NCBI GenBank assembly: GCA_041918175.1
Contig: JAYRWE010000105.1
Coordinates: 1 to 64,000, forward strand
DNA length: 64,000 bases
Source of the DNA: JABWAN01 sp041918175
GTDB lineage: Bacteria; Zhuqueibacterota; Zhuqueibacteria; Zhuqueibacterales; Zhuqueibacteraceae
Direction of reading: 5' to 3'
This document shows, in pieces, positions 27,024 through 36,407 of this stretch (positions are counted from its first letter, which is position 1; every line of letters begins with the position of its first letter). The notes under the pieces were generated by a model. It had not been told where the DNA came from, searched no databases, and was given only the letters and a program-made list of their open reading frames with translations. Both the position numbers and the translations under genes were made by a program.

Positions 27024-28057
27024 AGCACTTTATTTTTCGCTCGGAAAAAATTGGCTATGGCTGCGCAGCGTTGTTCGCGTTTTTCTTGCTCTTCAACGGC
27101 AGTTGCGACGATGGCGGCAACAACAACCCGCGGCCGAATGCCGGGCAATTTCATACCTATACCGAAATTGACAGCAGCTTGCAAGCCCTCGCAGCTACGC
27201 ACGCGAATATCGCGCAAGTAAGCTCGATTGGAAAGTCCGTCGAGAACCGCGAGCTGTGGGCGATCAAAATCAGCGATAACGTTGCGGCGCAAGAGCAGGA
27301 AGCGCGCGTGGTATTTCTTGGCGGGCATCATGCGCGCGAATGGATTGCGGTCGATGTGCCATATCTGCTCGCCGAGCATCTGCTCCGCGAATATGGCTCA
27401 AATCCGCAAATCACCGCGCTCGTGGACAATGCCGAAATTTGGATCGTGCCCATGGTTAATCCTGACGGGCATCAATACTCCGTCACCTCGCAAAGGCTGT
27501 GGCGAAAGAATCGCCGCAACAATCGCGACGGCACATTCGGCGTGGATTTGAATCGCAACTATGGTCATGCATGGGGCGGTCCAGGTTCATCCGGTGACAC
27601 GTTTTCAGAAATCTATCGCGGGCCTGCGGCTTTTTCCGAACCGGAGACGCAAGCCGTGCGCAATTTTTTACAGGCGCATCCCCCAGTCGCATTGATTTCG
27701 TATCACAGTTTCTCTCAACTCATTCTTTATCCATGGGGGAACACCAACAGTCCCGCGCCACAGCGTGGTTTGCTGGATAGTCTCGCGGTTGCTATGGCCA
27801 ATCGCATTCGCGACGTGCATGGCCAAAGCTATACGCCGGAGCAGGCTTCGGATTTATATCTTGCAAGCGGCGATACCGGCGATTGGCTCTTGGCAACGTT
27901 CGGCGCACCGGGCATCACGATTGAACTGCGCCCGCGCAGCAGCGTGCCGGGTTTTGAGTTGCCTGAAAGCCAAATTAAGCCGACGTTCGAAGAAAATCTT
28001 CCTGCGGCGCTGTTTTTGATTGAGTGGGTGATAGGGCGAGGCAATGTGACGTTGTGA
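27020..28057 (+). CDS. M14 zinc carboxypeptidase lipoprotein
   Basis: 345 residues; a lipobox-like FNGSC follows a hydrophobic start. It is a complete carboxypeptidase A/T-type domain: GGHHAREWIAVDV (zinc HxxE), VNPDGHQYSV, FGVDLNRNYGHAWG (substrate-carboxylate site), ISYHSFSQLILYPWG (third zinc ligand) and GITIELRPRS (catalytic Glu). It should trim C-terminal residues from peptides at the envelope. It lacks the N-terminal pro-repeat, which is supplied as a separate upstream ORF joined by an ATGA overlap. Confidence 0.92.
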   Translation: MKHFIFRSEKIGYGCAALFAFFLLFNGSCDDGGNNNPRPNAGQFHTYTEIDSSLQALAATHANIAQVSSIGKSVENRELWAIKISDNVAAQEQEARVVFLGGHHAREWIAVDVPYLLAEHLLREYGSNPQITALVDNAEIWIVPMVNPDGHQYSVTSQRLWRKNRRNNRDGTFGVDLNRNYGHAWGGPGSSGDTFSEIYRGPAAFSEPETQAVRNFLQAHPPVALISYHSFSQLILYPWGNTNSPAPQRGLLDSLAVAMANRIRDVHGQSYTPEQASDLYLASGDTGDWLLATFGAPGITIELRPRSSVPGFELPESQIKPTFEENLPAALFLIEWVIGRGNVTL

Positions 28058-28176
28058 ATTTTTTTGAAATTGCCGGTTGAAATAAACAAAGAAGTCCTGT
28101 AGTTTTCCATAACACAGAGGGCTGGCAGTCACGGTAATGTGGAAACTCGGCGCACATAAGTCCGATGAGGTGCTAC

Positions 28177-28503
28177 ATGTCGGCGGAGACGGTTTTAAAT
28201 ACTAAAACGATCTATGTGGAATTGTTGGAGGAAGGCACGCCGGTCATGCGGCCAGCTCAGGGCGAGGCATTGGGGGGGGATGTTTATCGGGTGTTGCCTA
28301 CGTTCGATTACGATCCCGAAGAGGAGCACTGGGCATTTGCTCCAGGCAGTATTGTGCGATGCGTTAAAGAAGTCAAAGATGATGAGGAGATTCTTGTTGC
28401 TCGCGAACGAGCGCATCAGCCTGCGCGAAAGCCAAAAGATTTGAGTGAAACTCGCGCAACGCCAACCTCGGCGTCTGTCAATCTCGGCGCAAGCGTTTCA
28501 TGA
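28177..28503 (+). CDS. Small protein of unknown function
   Basis: 108 residues from the ATG at 28177, with GAGG at 28167-28170 as a ribosome site; an in-frame ATG at 28165 is possible. YVELLEEGTPVMRPAQGEAL and VYRVLPTFDYDPEEEHWAFA look like a compact beta-rich domain, ending in a low-complexity tail (TRATPTSASVNLG). There is no signal peptide. Similar small proteins are widespread as hypotheticals; I cannot name a family. Confidence 0.6.
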   Translation: MSAETVLNTKTIYVELLEEGTPVMRPAQGEALGGDVYRVLPTFDYDPEEEHWAFAPGSIVRCVKEVKDDEEILVARERAHQPARKPKDLSETRATPTSASVNLGASVS

Positions 28504-28575
28504 GCATTTGAGTTTCGGAGTAAAAAATTACGGTTAATTTTTTCGCCAATCCGTTTCCGGTTTTGGTATTGTAAT

Positions 28576-28605
28576 CAAAGCGAGGCGTTTGCGCTCCTCG
28601 CTTTG
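28576..28605. terminator. Stable hairpin after the small gene
   Basis: CAAAGCGAGG and CCTCGCTTTG form a 10-base perfect stem around a 10-base loop, 73 bases after the stop at 28503. No long T run follows, so it may be a weak terminator or an mRNA end-protecting hairpin. The rest of 28504-28717 holds nothing recognisable. Confidence 0.45.
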
Positions 28606-28717
28606 CCCACCTCAAGCGCGATTATAGACTGTTAGCGGGAGCAGCACAAACCAACGCGATGCGGAAGCCCTCATTCCTTTCCGCGGACTACCTCTCCTCA
28701 AAAATAACAGCATTGCT

Positions 28718-30001
28718 ATGCGCTATCATGCAGCCCGCATGCACAAAAAAACGGTAAGACGGGCTCGGCAAGAGCGACATCGTCTTCGGCATCAGCGTCG
28801 TTTTGCCAAGCACGCTCCGGCTTCATCGCGTTTTGTAATCTCGCGCGCACAACGCGCGGCTCGACGTAAATGTCAGCCTGCCCTGTCACTGGCTCGCTCG
28901 TTGGAGCTGCAGCGTAAGCTCAAACCGCGTACGACACCTCGTCCCGCGTTTGTGCCCTGGCTGCTTCTGTTAGCATTGGCAGTGCCCACCGCGCTCAATC
29001 TCTACTATTACGCGCGCCCGCGCATGAAGGCCTCGCACGAAGATGCGAGCGTTCCTTTGCCGTTTTCGGATGTGCTGCCGCCTGCGCCAAACGCACTAGA
29101 TTACCCTGAGTACGAGCACAAGTTGGAGTTGGAAAGCGCTCCGTCACTCATTTTGCCGCGCGTCAGTGCGCAACCTGCGCGCTTGCCGCTGCGTTTGGAG
29201 CCGTTGCCTGTGGATACGCTGCCGCTGCTTTTGAGCGAGGAGGAATTTCAAACGCCGCGCAAGCTGCATTGGGATCGTCTCATCGCTGTGCAAGCAGCCA
29301 CGCTTGGGGTCGGCGTGTATGGTTTGAATTATATGAATGGAATTTTTGGAGGCGTCGCGCAACCGTTTGAGTTGGGGAATGATTGGAACAAAGATCACTA
29401 CATGCACTTTGATGAGCTGCTGCATTTGCAAGGCGCATATCGCATCACGCAGGCGGTCTCTGGGGTTTATCAATGGGCGGGCGTGCAACCGCGCACCGCG
29501 GATTGGATCGGCGCGGGCACCGCAGCGGCGTTCATGACCACGATGGAGTATATCGATGGCCGCCGCAAAAACGATGAAGCGAGTTATTCTGATTTTGCCG
29601 CAAATTTTCTCGGCGCAGGTTTGGCGCTCGTCAAGCCGCGCTGGCATGTGCTCCAAGATATCGATTTGCGTTTGAGCTATCGCACGCTTTCCGATCCGTT
29701 TGATCGCAAGCGCATGAAGCGTTATGATCGCATGACGCACTGGCTCACGTATGATTTGGCGCGACGCTGGAAACTGCCGCTGCACATCGGCCTCGGCTAT
29801 AGCGTGCAACGCGCCGGCACGCCGCGCGCGAAGGCGGAATACTTCTTTGGCGTCGGCATTTCACCGCAAGCGTTGGTGAAAAGCGTTTTCCCCGCGGCCG
29901 CGCCGCCGTTGCGTTGGCTTGACCTCTATCACTTCGGCAATCAAGTGCCCATCAACGATGCCGGTGTTACGACGCGCAAAGCGAAACGCGCCGGCAAATG
30001 A
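28718..30001 (+). CDS. DUF2279-family membrane-anchored protein
   Basis: 427 residues. The very basic N-terminus (about 70 residues rich in R, H and K) is followed by one membrane helix (PAFVPWLLLLALAVPTALNL, about 76-95) and a proline-rich stretch. The C-terminal about 240 residues match DUF2279: YMNGIFGGVAQPFELGNDWN, KDHYMHFDELLHLQGAYRIT, AAFMTTMEYIDGRR and SYSDFAANFLGAGLAL. The domain is a helical membrane-associated module of unknown role, common in Bacteroidetes-like bacteria. The true start may be the internal ATG at 28739. Confidence 0.75.
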   Translation: MRYHAARMHKKTVRRARQERHRLRHQRRFAKHAPASSRFVISRAQRAARRKCQPALSLARSLELQRKLKPRTTPRPAFVPWLLLLALAVPTALNLYYYARPRMKASHEDASVPLPFSDVLPPAPNALDYPEYEHKLELESAPSLILPRVSAQPARLPLRLEPLPVDTLPLLLSEEEFQTPRKLHWDRLIAVQAATLGVGVYGLNYMNGIFGGVAQPFELGNDWNKDHYMHFDELLHLQGAYRITQAVSGVYQWAGVQPRTADWIGAGTAAAFMTTMEYIDGRRKNDEASYSDFAANFLGAGLALVKPRWHVLQDIDLRLSYRTLSDPFDRKRMKRYDRMTHWLTYDLARRWKLPLHIGLGYSVQRAGTPRAKAEYFFGVGISPQALVKSVFPAAAPPLRWLDLYHFGNQVPINDAGVTTRKAKRAGK

Positions 30002-30063
30002 GGCGCGGCCATTTATCGTGCAAGCGTGCTTCAATCGCACACATGCTATTGTTTGAATCCGCT

Positions 30064-30729
30064 TCAAAGCTTCCCACGCCGAATCTGCTCCACCTCCAAC
30101 ACGCGCACGCCGCTCGCCGGATTTTCTATTGCCCAAGTCAATGTCGTCATCATTTGCTCCAACGTTACCAAGCCGAGCCGCTTTGTCGTTGCACGCGTGG
30201 CTGGAATTTTTTCAAAGAGCCAATACATCGGTTTGAGTAGATAGGGCCAGCGATGCCCCGGGCCAAGCACATACCACGGCCGTACGAACGTCGCGTGCAA
30301 TCCGCTCGAACGAATGATGCGCTCGCACTCGGCGCGCACTTGCACATAGGCTTGCATCATCGGCGCGGGTTGCGCAACACTGACATAAACGAAATGTTTT
30401 ATGTTGGCCGCGAGCGCAGCCGGTACGGAGGCGTGCACCGAAGCCAAGTCAATCGTGCGGAATTGCTCTGCTTTGGAAGGGTTCGGATGCGGCACGCCCA
30501 CGAGATGCACGAACGTATCCGCGGGCGCGATGTGATGCTGGAATGACGCGGCTGCGAGCGCGTTGCCGAGCACAACTTCACAACTCTTCGGCAATTTATT
30601 CTCCGAGCCGGCGCGCGCCAAAGCGCGCACACGATGTCCGCGCTGCACCAGCAGCGCGATCAAACGTTGTCCCATGTAGCCGGTGCTGCCGCTGATGAAA
30701 ACAGTGCGAGGGGAGAAGGAAACTGACAT
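30064..30729 (-). CDS. NAD(P)-binding Rossmann (atypical SDR, NmrA-like) protein
   Basis: 221 residues with the nucleotide-binding start VFISGSTGYMGQRLIALLVQ, RVRALARAGSENKLP, DTFVHLVGVPHPNPSK and KHFVYVSVAQPAPMMQAYVQ. SVAQ and YVQVR replace the classical Ser and Tyr-x3-Lys, so catalysis by the usual triad is doubtful. Such proteins act as assembly factors, quinone-binding subunits or sugar-nucleotide enzymes. It stands alone on the minus strand, and the function is unassigned. Confidence 0.75.
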   Translation of the reverse strand: MSVSFSPRTVFISGSTGYMGQRLIALLVQRGHRVRALARAGSENKLPKSCEVVLGNALAAASFQHHIAPADTFVHLVGVPHPNPSKAEQFRTIDLASVHASVPAALAANIKHFVYVSVAQPAPMMQAYVQVRAECERIIRSSGLHATFVRPWYVLGPGHRWPYLLKPMYWLFEKIPATRATTKRLGLVTLEQMMTTLTWAIENPASGVRVLEVEQIRRGKL

Positions 30730-30851
30730 TGGTCTTTGCTCTTGGAAGCGTGCGTTGTCAGGCGCGCGAGTTTTTATGGTAAACTGTCGCGAGGCAGGTT
30801 CGTTTAGAAAGAAAAAGCCACGGCCGGGCCGTGGCTAAACATGCGTATGAT

Positions 30852-31349
30852 TTATTCCGCGTTGCTGCGCGCACCCAACTCGCGGTCTAAGAGCAACAGA
30901 CCTGAGGGTTGTGCGTTGACCATTTTCAATTGCTCGACCACTTCGCTGGCGTTTTTCTCTTCTTCTACCTGCTCCGTGAGGAACCATTGCAAGTGCACTT
31001 GCGTCGCATAATCGTGCTCTTTGATCGCCACTTCATAGAGCGCATTGATCAGGGCCGTGACTTTGCGCTCGTGGTGCAGCACTTCTTCCATCATCTCCAA
31101 CGGCGATTTGAAATCGAACGGCGGCGCATCAATCGCTTGGAAAGTAATGCGTCCGCCGCGATCATTCGCATAATCAAACAGCTTCATGGCGTGGCCTAAC
31201 TCTTCCTGACTCTGCATGCGCATCCAATGCGCGAACCCGCGCAGATTGAGCGCTTCGCAATAGGCCGTCATTGCCAAATACACATAGGCCGAATGCAACT
31301 CGCTTTTGATTTGCTGATTGATTGCATCCTGAACCGGTTTCGTCAACAT
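30852..31349 (-). CDS. ftnA: Ferritin
   Basis: 165 residues from the ATG at 31349 (GGAG upstream in the mRNA); the longer open frame is not coding. It is a non-heme bacterial ferritin, a four-helix iron-storage cage protein in the cytoplasm. Ferroxidase ligands are visible in QQIKSELHSAYVYLAMTAYC (Glu), MRMQSQEELGHAMKLFDYAN (ExxH) and LQWFLTEQVEEEKNASEVVE. Length is normal. It is probably regulated by iron, but no Fur box was recognised. Confidence 0.92.
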   Translation of the reverse strand: MLTKPVQDAINQQIKSELHSAYVYLAMTAYCEALNLRGFAHWMRMQSQEELGHAMKLFDYANDRGGRITFQAIDAPPFDFKSPLEMMEEVLHHERKVTALINALYEVAIKEHDYATQVHLQWFLTEQVEEEKNASEVVEQLKMVNAQPSGLLLLDRELGARSNAE

Positions 31350-31532
31350 TGTGTTTCTCCTTTGGTAAATGAACTTCTTATTAAGTGCTTTGAAAAAAAA
31401 TCCGACGCGCCTGGTTTGTCGTAGCGCTTGATAACCTTCCTCTGAAAAAATGAACCTAACCGCGCCAATGTTGTGATGCAAGCTTGAAAATATATTCCAG
31501 GTAAAAGGCATTCGCTTCAACCGAAGCGAATG

Positions 31533-31637
31533 ATTCCCCCCTTGAGGGGGGCCAGGGGGGTGTTGGTCGATTGAAAAATGCCTTTTAAAATTGTTCACGT
31601 GACCAACATCCCCCTAAATCCCCCTTCAAAGGGGGAC
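31533..31637. repeat. Long G/C-block inverted repeat
   Basis: Left arm CCCCCCTTGAGGGGGGCC with a GGGGGGTGTTGG run; right arm CCAACATCCCCC with CCCCCTTCAAAGGGGG. The arms are inverted copies around about 40 bases and each arm has its own inner hairpin. It is upstream of ferritin on the far side of its promoter region, in a gene-free stretch (31350-31810). Confidence 0.65.
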
Positions 31638-31689
31638 TTTCTCTCGCGCTGCGCGCGTTCGGTTGAAGCCTATGAGGTAACGGGAGGCA

Positions 31690-31782
31690 GTCGCTTTGAA
31701 GTCACCTAGCTTGAAAAGATAAACGTGAGGTAAACAAGCAACGATGAACCCTCGGTGAAGCAGCGACAAGCCATAAAAAAGC
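31690..31782. repeat. Dispersed about 90-base element, copy 2
   Basis: TCGCTTTGAAGTCACCTAGC, TTGAAAAGATAAACG, GATGAACCCTCGGTGAAGCA and GCGACAAGCCATAAAAAAGC match the copies at 18241-18328 and 56796-56886 in order. It lies close after the stop of the minus-strand gene at 31811, but in the same left-to-right orientation as the other copies. Confidence 0.65.
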
Positions 31783-31810
31783 AAAATATTTCTTATTGAG
31801 CGCATGCGAG

Positions 31811-34033
31811 TTACTTGATCAAGCTAAACCGAATCTCGCGCACGAGCCGTTGCTCTTGTGCGCTCTTTGCAAGCATACGCAAAAAATAATTTCCGCTGGC
31901 GAGCGCTTGGCCGTTCTCATCGAGGCCGCGCCACAAGATTTCATGAAAACCAGTTTCGAACGGTTTTTCGCTTTGCTGCCACACGCGACGACCGAGCACA
32001 TCAAAAATTTCAAGACGCACGTGCGCAGGCTGCGGCAGTCCGAAACGAAACTTCGTCGAGGGGTTGAAGGGATTGGGATAATTCTGCAACAGGGTGAATT
32101 GTTGCGGCACCTCATGCGCTTGCTCCGCGACGGCATTGCCCAAAGGAAAGAAAAAATCGAGCACGCGCTGCATCACGGCTTGCCGCACCAATGCCGCGGT
32201 GATGGTCTCAAAAGGAAAGCTGAGATACACGAGTTTGCCCGCCCGCGTTCCGTTTGGAAATATGCCTTCGAATTGCACGCCTGCGTTTTGACCATTCGCA
32301 TAGCGCAAACACACCACGCTGCCATTCACGGCATTGATCGCGTCCGGGAAATCTTCGGGATATGGCGTGCTGCCATAGCTGAAATTCAACCCCGAAAAAA
32401 TGTTGTTGCTCACACCGCTGACATTAAAACTATTCGCATCGTCGCTCACATAATCGGCTTTCAAATAGTCGCGCAGGAAAGCTTCGTCGCTCGCACTGCC
32501 GCGCGCGCCCGTGTCGAGGTCCCACGCGATTTCCGAGCCGGAGACGAAGAGCTTGCCGCCGTTCTGCAAATAAGCTTTCACGCGCGTTTGTTCGGTGCTG
32601 TTAAAAGTTTCGTCAGTGGTTGATTCATCGCCGAGCAGCCAAAACACGGCGTCGTAATCTTGCAGATTGATCGCGCCGGAAATGATTTGCTCATTGGCGC
32701 ATGATTCGAACGCGAAGCCGTTCGGTGCAAGCGCGCGGCCGTGCGTGAATACGAACGAATGCCACGGCTGCGCCCAACTGCCCGAGCCGCCAAAACGATC
32801 AAAGCCGTCAACGAGCAGAATGCGCTCCGTGCGCGAGGCGGGCGCGAAGCCATACACATCCGAGTGGGCGCTCTCATTGGGCGGCGTCACGGTATCGACC
32901 GCGGTGAGACGAAAATAAATTTCACTCGTGCTGCTCAAGTTTGCAGTGACGCCGGGCTTGGTTAAAATCGTTTCGTCTTGCAATAAGCGCCAAACAGTGT
33001 TGTCTATGGAAGAATAAAGCCGATAGCCGCGTAGATCGTTTTCCGCATTGGCTTGCCAACGCGCGACTGCGGCATTGCTCGAAGTGATAGAAAGCAACAA
33101 CGGCCGCGCGGGCGCGAGTTGATCTTTGCGCGTCACTTGCACCGCGGCGTAAGCCGTGGCTGCATTGCCGCGCGTGTCTTCTGCAAACACCATCACGGTG
33201 TAATTGCCTTCAGGCAAAGTGGAAGTGTCCCACGCGCTCGGTGCGTTCGCGGAATTATTCACGTAATACACGTGCGCGCTGGTGCTCGAAAGGCCGGGAT
33301 GAAAAGCATAATGCACGTCGGCGAGCGGCTTGCGATCAAATTGAAACCGCAAGCCATTGTTTGGGGGCGAATAAACCACTGTGCTGCGATCCGCGGATAA
33401 AATTTTATAGCCAAGCTTGTAGATGCCGTTGTTCAACTGTGAGCCTGAACTTCCCGGCGGACCGCTGTGTTCGGAAATGTGCGCGACAATATCAACCGGT
33501 CCGCTCACGGAGTTGTTCGCGAATTCCACTCCGCTGCCGTCTTGGAAGAAGCGCACATAATTGATAACCGGCAGCCACGCATCGTTGTTCGGCGTCAAGC
33601 CCGTGCTCGCGCGCAGCGCATTCACTTCGCTGTTGAATTCGCCTTCGGTCAAATGCACATGACCCAAGCCGGGCAGAATCGTGCCCAGTATTGTTGTCGA
33701 AGTGAAAACCGAATCGCCCACGCTTAAAGCCGGGTTGGGCATGATGTGAACATACGCAAAGCGACCGGCGCGCACATAAGCGCTGCTGCCGTTCGGATCG
33801 ATCGCGGTGATCACGGCATCGAGCACGGGATAAACCGGCGAGCCGTCTGCTTTGGGAATGTCCGTGCCGTTGTGATAATGCGGTGCGGGCGCGGTATCGC
33901 GATACTCGCAAAATGTGCCGGTGCTGTATTGCGGTTGATTAAACGGCGTCACCGGCCACGGAAATTGTGCGTGCGCGTTTGCGGCCAAGAGTAGCACAGC
34001 GAAAATAAAATGAGTTGAGCCAGTCGTGCGCAT
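31811..34033 (-). CDS. Secreted multidomain protein: M23-like peptidase, Ig-like region and sorting domain
   Basis: 740 residues with a signal peptide (ending ANAHAQ). Residues about 30-165 look like an M23/LytM metallopeptidase: HYHNGTDIPKADGSPVYPVL (HxxxD), YVHIMPNPALSVGDSVF and LGHVHLTEG (HxH), so the zinc ligands are present. A fibronectin-like region and a stretch resembling a glutamine amidotransferase-fold (ILLVDGFDRFGGSGSW, YDAVFWLLGDESTTDETF, LFVSGSEIAWDLD) follow. The last 80 residues are a sorting domain (LLQNYPNPFNPSTKFRFGLP). It is probably surface-exposed, with a possible cell-wall or protein substrate. The start is 7 bases after the stop of the upstream gene (34041-35249). Confidence 0.82.
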   Translation of the reverse strand: MRTTGSTHFIFAVLLLAANAHAQFPWPVTPFNQPQYSTGTFCEYRDTAPAPHYHNGTDIPKADGSPVYPVLDAVITAIDPNGSSAYVRAGRFAYVHIMPNPALSVGDSVFTSTTILGTILPGLGHVHLTEGEFNSEVNALRASTGLTPNNDAWLPVINYVRFFQDGSGVEFANNSVSGPVDIVAHISEHSGPPGSSGSQLNNGIYKLGYKILSADRSTVVYSPPNNGLRFQFDRKPLADVHYAFHPGLSSTSAHVYYVNNSANAPSAWDTSTLPEGNYTVMVFAEDTRGNAATAYAAVQVTRKDQLAPARPLLLSITSSNAAVARWQANAENDLRGYRLYSSIDNTVWRLLQDETILTKPGVTANLSSTSEIYFRLTAVDTVTPPNESAHSDVYGFAPASRTERILLVDGFDRFGGSGSWAQPWHSFVFTHGRALAPNGFAFESCANEQIISGAINLQDYDAVFWLLGDESTTDETFNSTEQTRVKAYLQNGGKLFVSGSEIAWDLDTGARGSASDEAFLRDYLKADYVSDDANSFNVSGVSNNIFSGLNFSYGSTPYPEDFPDAINAVNGSVVCLRYANGQNAGVQFEGIFPNGTRAGKLVYLSFPFETITAALVRQAVMQRVLDFFFPLGNAVAEQAHEVPQQFTLLQNYPNPFNPSTKFRFGLPQPAHVRLEIFDVLGRRVWQQSEKPFETGFHEILWRGLDENGQALASGNYFLRMLAKSAQEQRLVREIRFSLIK

Positions 34034-34040
34034 AGCTGCT

Positions 34041-35249
34041 TTATTCCAAGCGTGAAGGTGAAACAGTTGCGAACTTAAAACGGAGCAATTGCCCTTGGGC
34101 AGCGAGCAACAAGTTTTGCTTTGCGTTGACGAGCAACAGCGGCGAACTTAAAGTTTCGGAGATTTGCGTTTCGGTTAGCCTCGCGCCGGTTGGCGTAAAA
34201 GCCGCGAGCCGCGCTTTTTTATAAACAAAACGCTTTTGTTCAAATGCGCTCTCGACAATCAACGCGACGCACGAAGCTTGCGGTTCCGCGGCGGTTAATG
34301 CAATGAACATTTCGTTGTGGTCTTGAAGCTGATTGCGCCACAAGGTTGCGCCGGTGTGCATATCCACGCAGCGCAGCTCGCGACGATCGAGCAAAAAGAG
34401 GAACTGCTCGTCTTGTGAAAAAGCCGCGGCGCGAAACAATTCGGGACGCGTCGCGCGCTCGCGACCATCGGCATCGAGAATGATCGTTGTCGCTTCAACC
34501 TTGCCGTGGTTCACGTGATAGCGATGCGCAAGGAGCCATTTGCCGCTGGGGGAAAGGGCCAGCGAGCCGACCGTGCCCGCGGCGAGCGCGTGCCGCCATT
34601 CTTCTTGGCCGTTCAGCGCAAAACAAATCAGCGTTGGCGCATGCGTTTGTTGCGTCGTGCTCGGCGCGAATTGGCTGAAGACATAGAAGTGCGCGTCGTT
34701 GGCTGCGAGCAGCACCGGACGCTCATTCGTGTAGGGTGCATTTTCGAAGAGCATGAACGTTTGCGCGCTTGGTGAAAGAATTGTTGCGCGCGCGCTGCCT
34801 GGCTCGATGATCAGCGCGTGGGAGCCGGAGTTGTTCAAAATGAATTGCGGCAAGGGATCATCCTCATGCCACGCGAGTTCATGCGCACCGAACGCGAGGC
34901 CCTCGCGATTGAACCAACGCAACACAAGGCCGGCCGCATCTTGAGAGTCCTTGACACGCGAGTTTTTTTCCAAAGTCATGAGCACCGCGCCGTTCGCGCT
35001 CAAAACATGTTTGAGAAAAGTGCCAGAAAGATTCTGCTGCGGGGTGGAGTTGGACGAGTAGGTTATGCCCTCGAGATTTCGCCATGCCCAAAGTCCTCCG
35101 TCGCGATCAGTCATGGGCTGCGCTGCTTTGAAATTCTGCACATGGTCTAATTGCAGACGTACGGCATTATTCTGCGCCAATGCCGAACATGCCAGCGGGC
35201 CAATGGTCAGAAGCACAATGTGCGCGAATCGCTTGGTGGGGAAGGTCAT
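34041..35249 (-). CDS. Secreted beta-propeller-like protein
   Basis: 402 residues with a signal peptide (ending CSALAQ). Repeated short strands with WLLAHRYHVNHG, GSLALSPSGKWLLA, AAFSQDEQFLFLLDRRELRC and VDMHTGATLWRNQLQ resemble PQQ/WD40-like propeller blades. No catalytic motif was found. It is co-transcribed with the downstream M23-like gene (7-base gap), so it may be a partner or assembly factor. Confidence 0.68.
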   Translation of the reverse strand: MTFPTKRFAHIVLLTIGPLACSALAQNNAVRLQLDHVQNFKAAQPMTDRDGGLWAWRNLEGITYSSNSTPQQNLSGTFLKHVLSANGAVLMTLEKNSRVKDSQDAAGLVLRWFNREGLAFGAHELAWHEDDPLPQFILNNSGSHALIIEPGSARATILSPSAQTFMLFENAPYTNERPVLLAANDAHFYVFSQFAPSTTQQTHAPTLICFALNGQEEWRHALAAGTVGSLALSPSGKWLLAHRYHVNHGKVEATTIILDADGRERATRPELFRAAAFSQDEQFLFLLDRRELRCVDMHTGATLWRNQLQDHNEMFIALTAAEPQASCVALIVESAFEQKRFVYKKARLAAFTPTGARLTETQISETLSSPLLLVNAKQNLLLAAQGQLLRFKFATVSPSRLE

Positions 35250-35296
35250 ATTCTTTCGTCGGTCATAGTTTGGTTGCTTGCAGCGGCAATGCCGGC

Positions 35297-36070
35297 TTAA
35301 CGTTCTTCTTCAAAAGGTGACAACCGAAAAGCAAAATTGAGCGAGATCGCGACTTTAAATCCGTCAATCTTACTGCTCACGCCTTTATAAGACTGCAGAT
35401 TCACATACCTGAGGAAATCATCGGGGAATGCCTCGAGTTGCTGTGCTGCTTTTTCGGGAGAAGGGTCGGTAAAAATATTCGAGCCGCCGGATTTGTACAC
35501 CGGATAAGTTACCTTGAAGGTCAAAAGAATCGGGCCGCTAAAGGCGCCGAACGCCACGCCGAGATCAGTCGCCAAACCGGTTTCACCGCTATAATTTCCC
35601 GTGAGCGAATTGGGTTGATCGCTGCCAATCAAGCGACTTTGCAAATCAAATTTGCGCTGCACAAACAGCGCGAGCACTCCTTCCACGAACAGATTTTTTT
35701 TAACAAAGCCCCAGCTCGGTTGCAAATAAAAATGCTTTGCGGTGAGTTTGAGGTTTCGTTCCGCGCCGTTGGCAAACGCGGCAATATCCGTTGCGCTGTG
35801 CTCTTGATAGCCGAATGCCAAGGCTTTGGACCGTTTTCCCATGTGGCGATAACTCACTTCGCCGTTTAGGCCAATGCCCAAATCAAAGCCGCGCAAGAAC
35901 ACCGTTTGCCCAAAGTTGATATTGACACTGTTATAAGTTTGCTCAAACAAGGCGAGATCGGAGGAAGCGAAATGCATCATGCTGAATCCGCCGCCAATAA
36001 TAACGTAGCGTTGCGCCAACGCTGCGCTTACGTTGCATGCGAGCACAAGAATGCAAATGAGAGTTTTCAT
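35297..36070 (-). CDS. Predicted outer-membrane beta-barrel protein
   Basis: 257 residues from the ATG at 36070, which gives a signal peptide (MKTLICILVLACNVSAALAQ). Alternating hydrophobic and polar strands with Gly and aromatic residues (RYVIIGGGFSMMHFAS, FDLGIGLNGEVSYRHMG, ATDLGVAFGAFSGPILLTFK) and the last strand FKVAISLNFAFRLS fit a small outer-membrane barrel. It is upstream of the two genes ending at 31811 on the same strand (47-base gap), so it may lead that operon. No family is assigned. Confidence 0.68.
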   Translation of the reverse strand: MKTLICILVLACNVSAALAQRYVIIGGGFSMMHFASSDLALFEQTYNSVNINFGQTVFLRGFDLGIGLNGEVSYRHMGKRSKALAFGYQEHSATDIAAFANGAERNLKLTAKHFYLQPSWGFVKKNLFVEGVLALFVQRKFDLQSRLIGSDQPNSLTGNYSGETGLATDLGVAFGAFSGPILLTFKVTYPVYKSGGSNIFTDPSPEKAAQQLEAFPDDFLRYVNLQSYKGVSSKIDGFKVAISLNFAFRLSPFEEER

Positions 36071-36407
36071 CGCCGGGCCTCGTGTGTTTTGAGAAGGAGC
36101 GCAAGATTTGCGAAACATGGTACGAAACCGGCCTGCGGATGTCAAGTTGGAATTCGTTGCCGCATAAGCGTTGGCGTGCAATTTTGCAACGAACAAAACC
36201 TCTCCGTGCTCTGCCTGCACAGCGCGTGCGCAGGTGCTTCACATTTCTTAAAAAACAGAGGCAGCCTTCGTAATAAACCACGCTTGAAACTCGACGACTT
36301 ACAAGCATGGAGCGTGTAGGCATAACGGTTGCGTGTATGAATTTCGCCGGATGCAGACCGCCAAACATGACATGCCCGTGTGCTTTAGTCGGACCTCCGC
36401 GGTTGCC

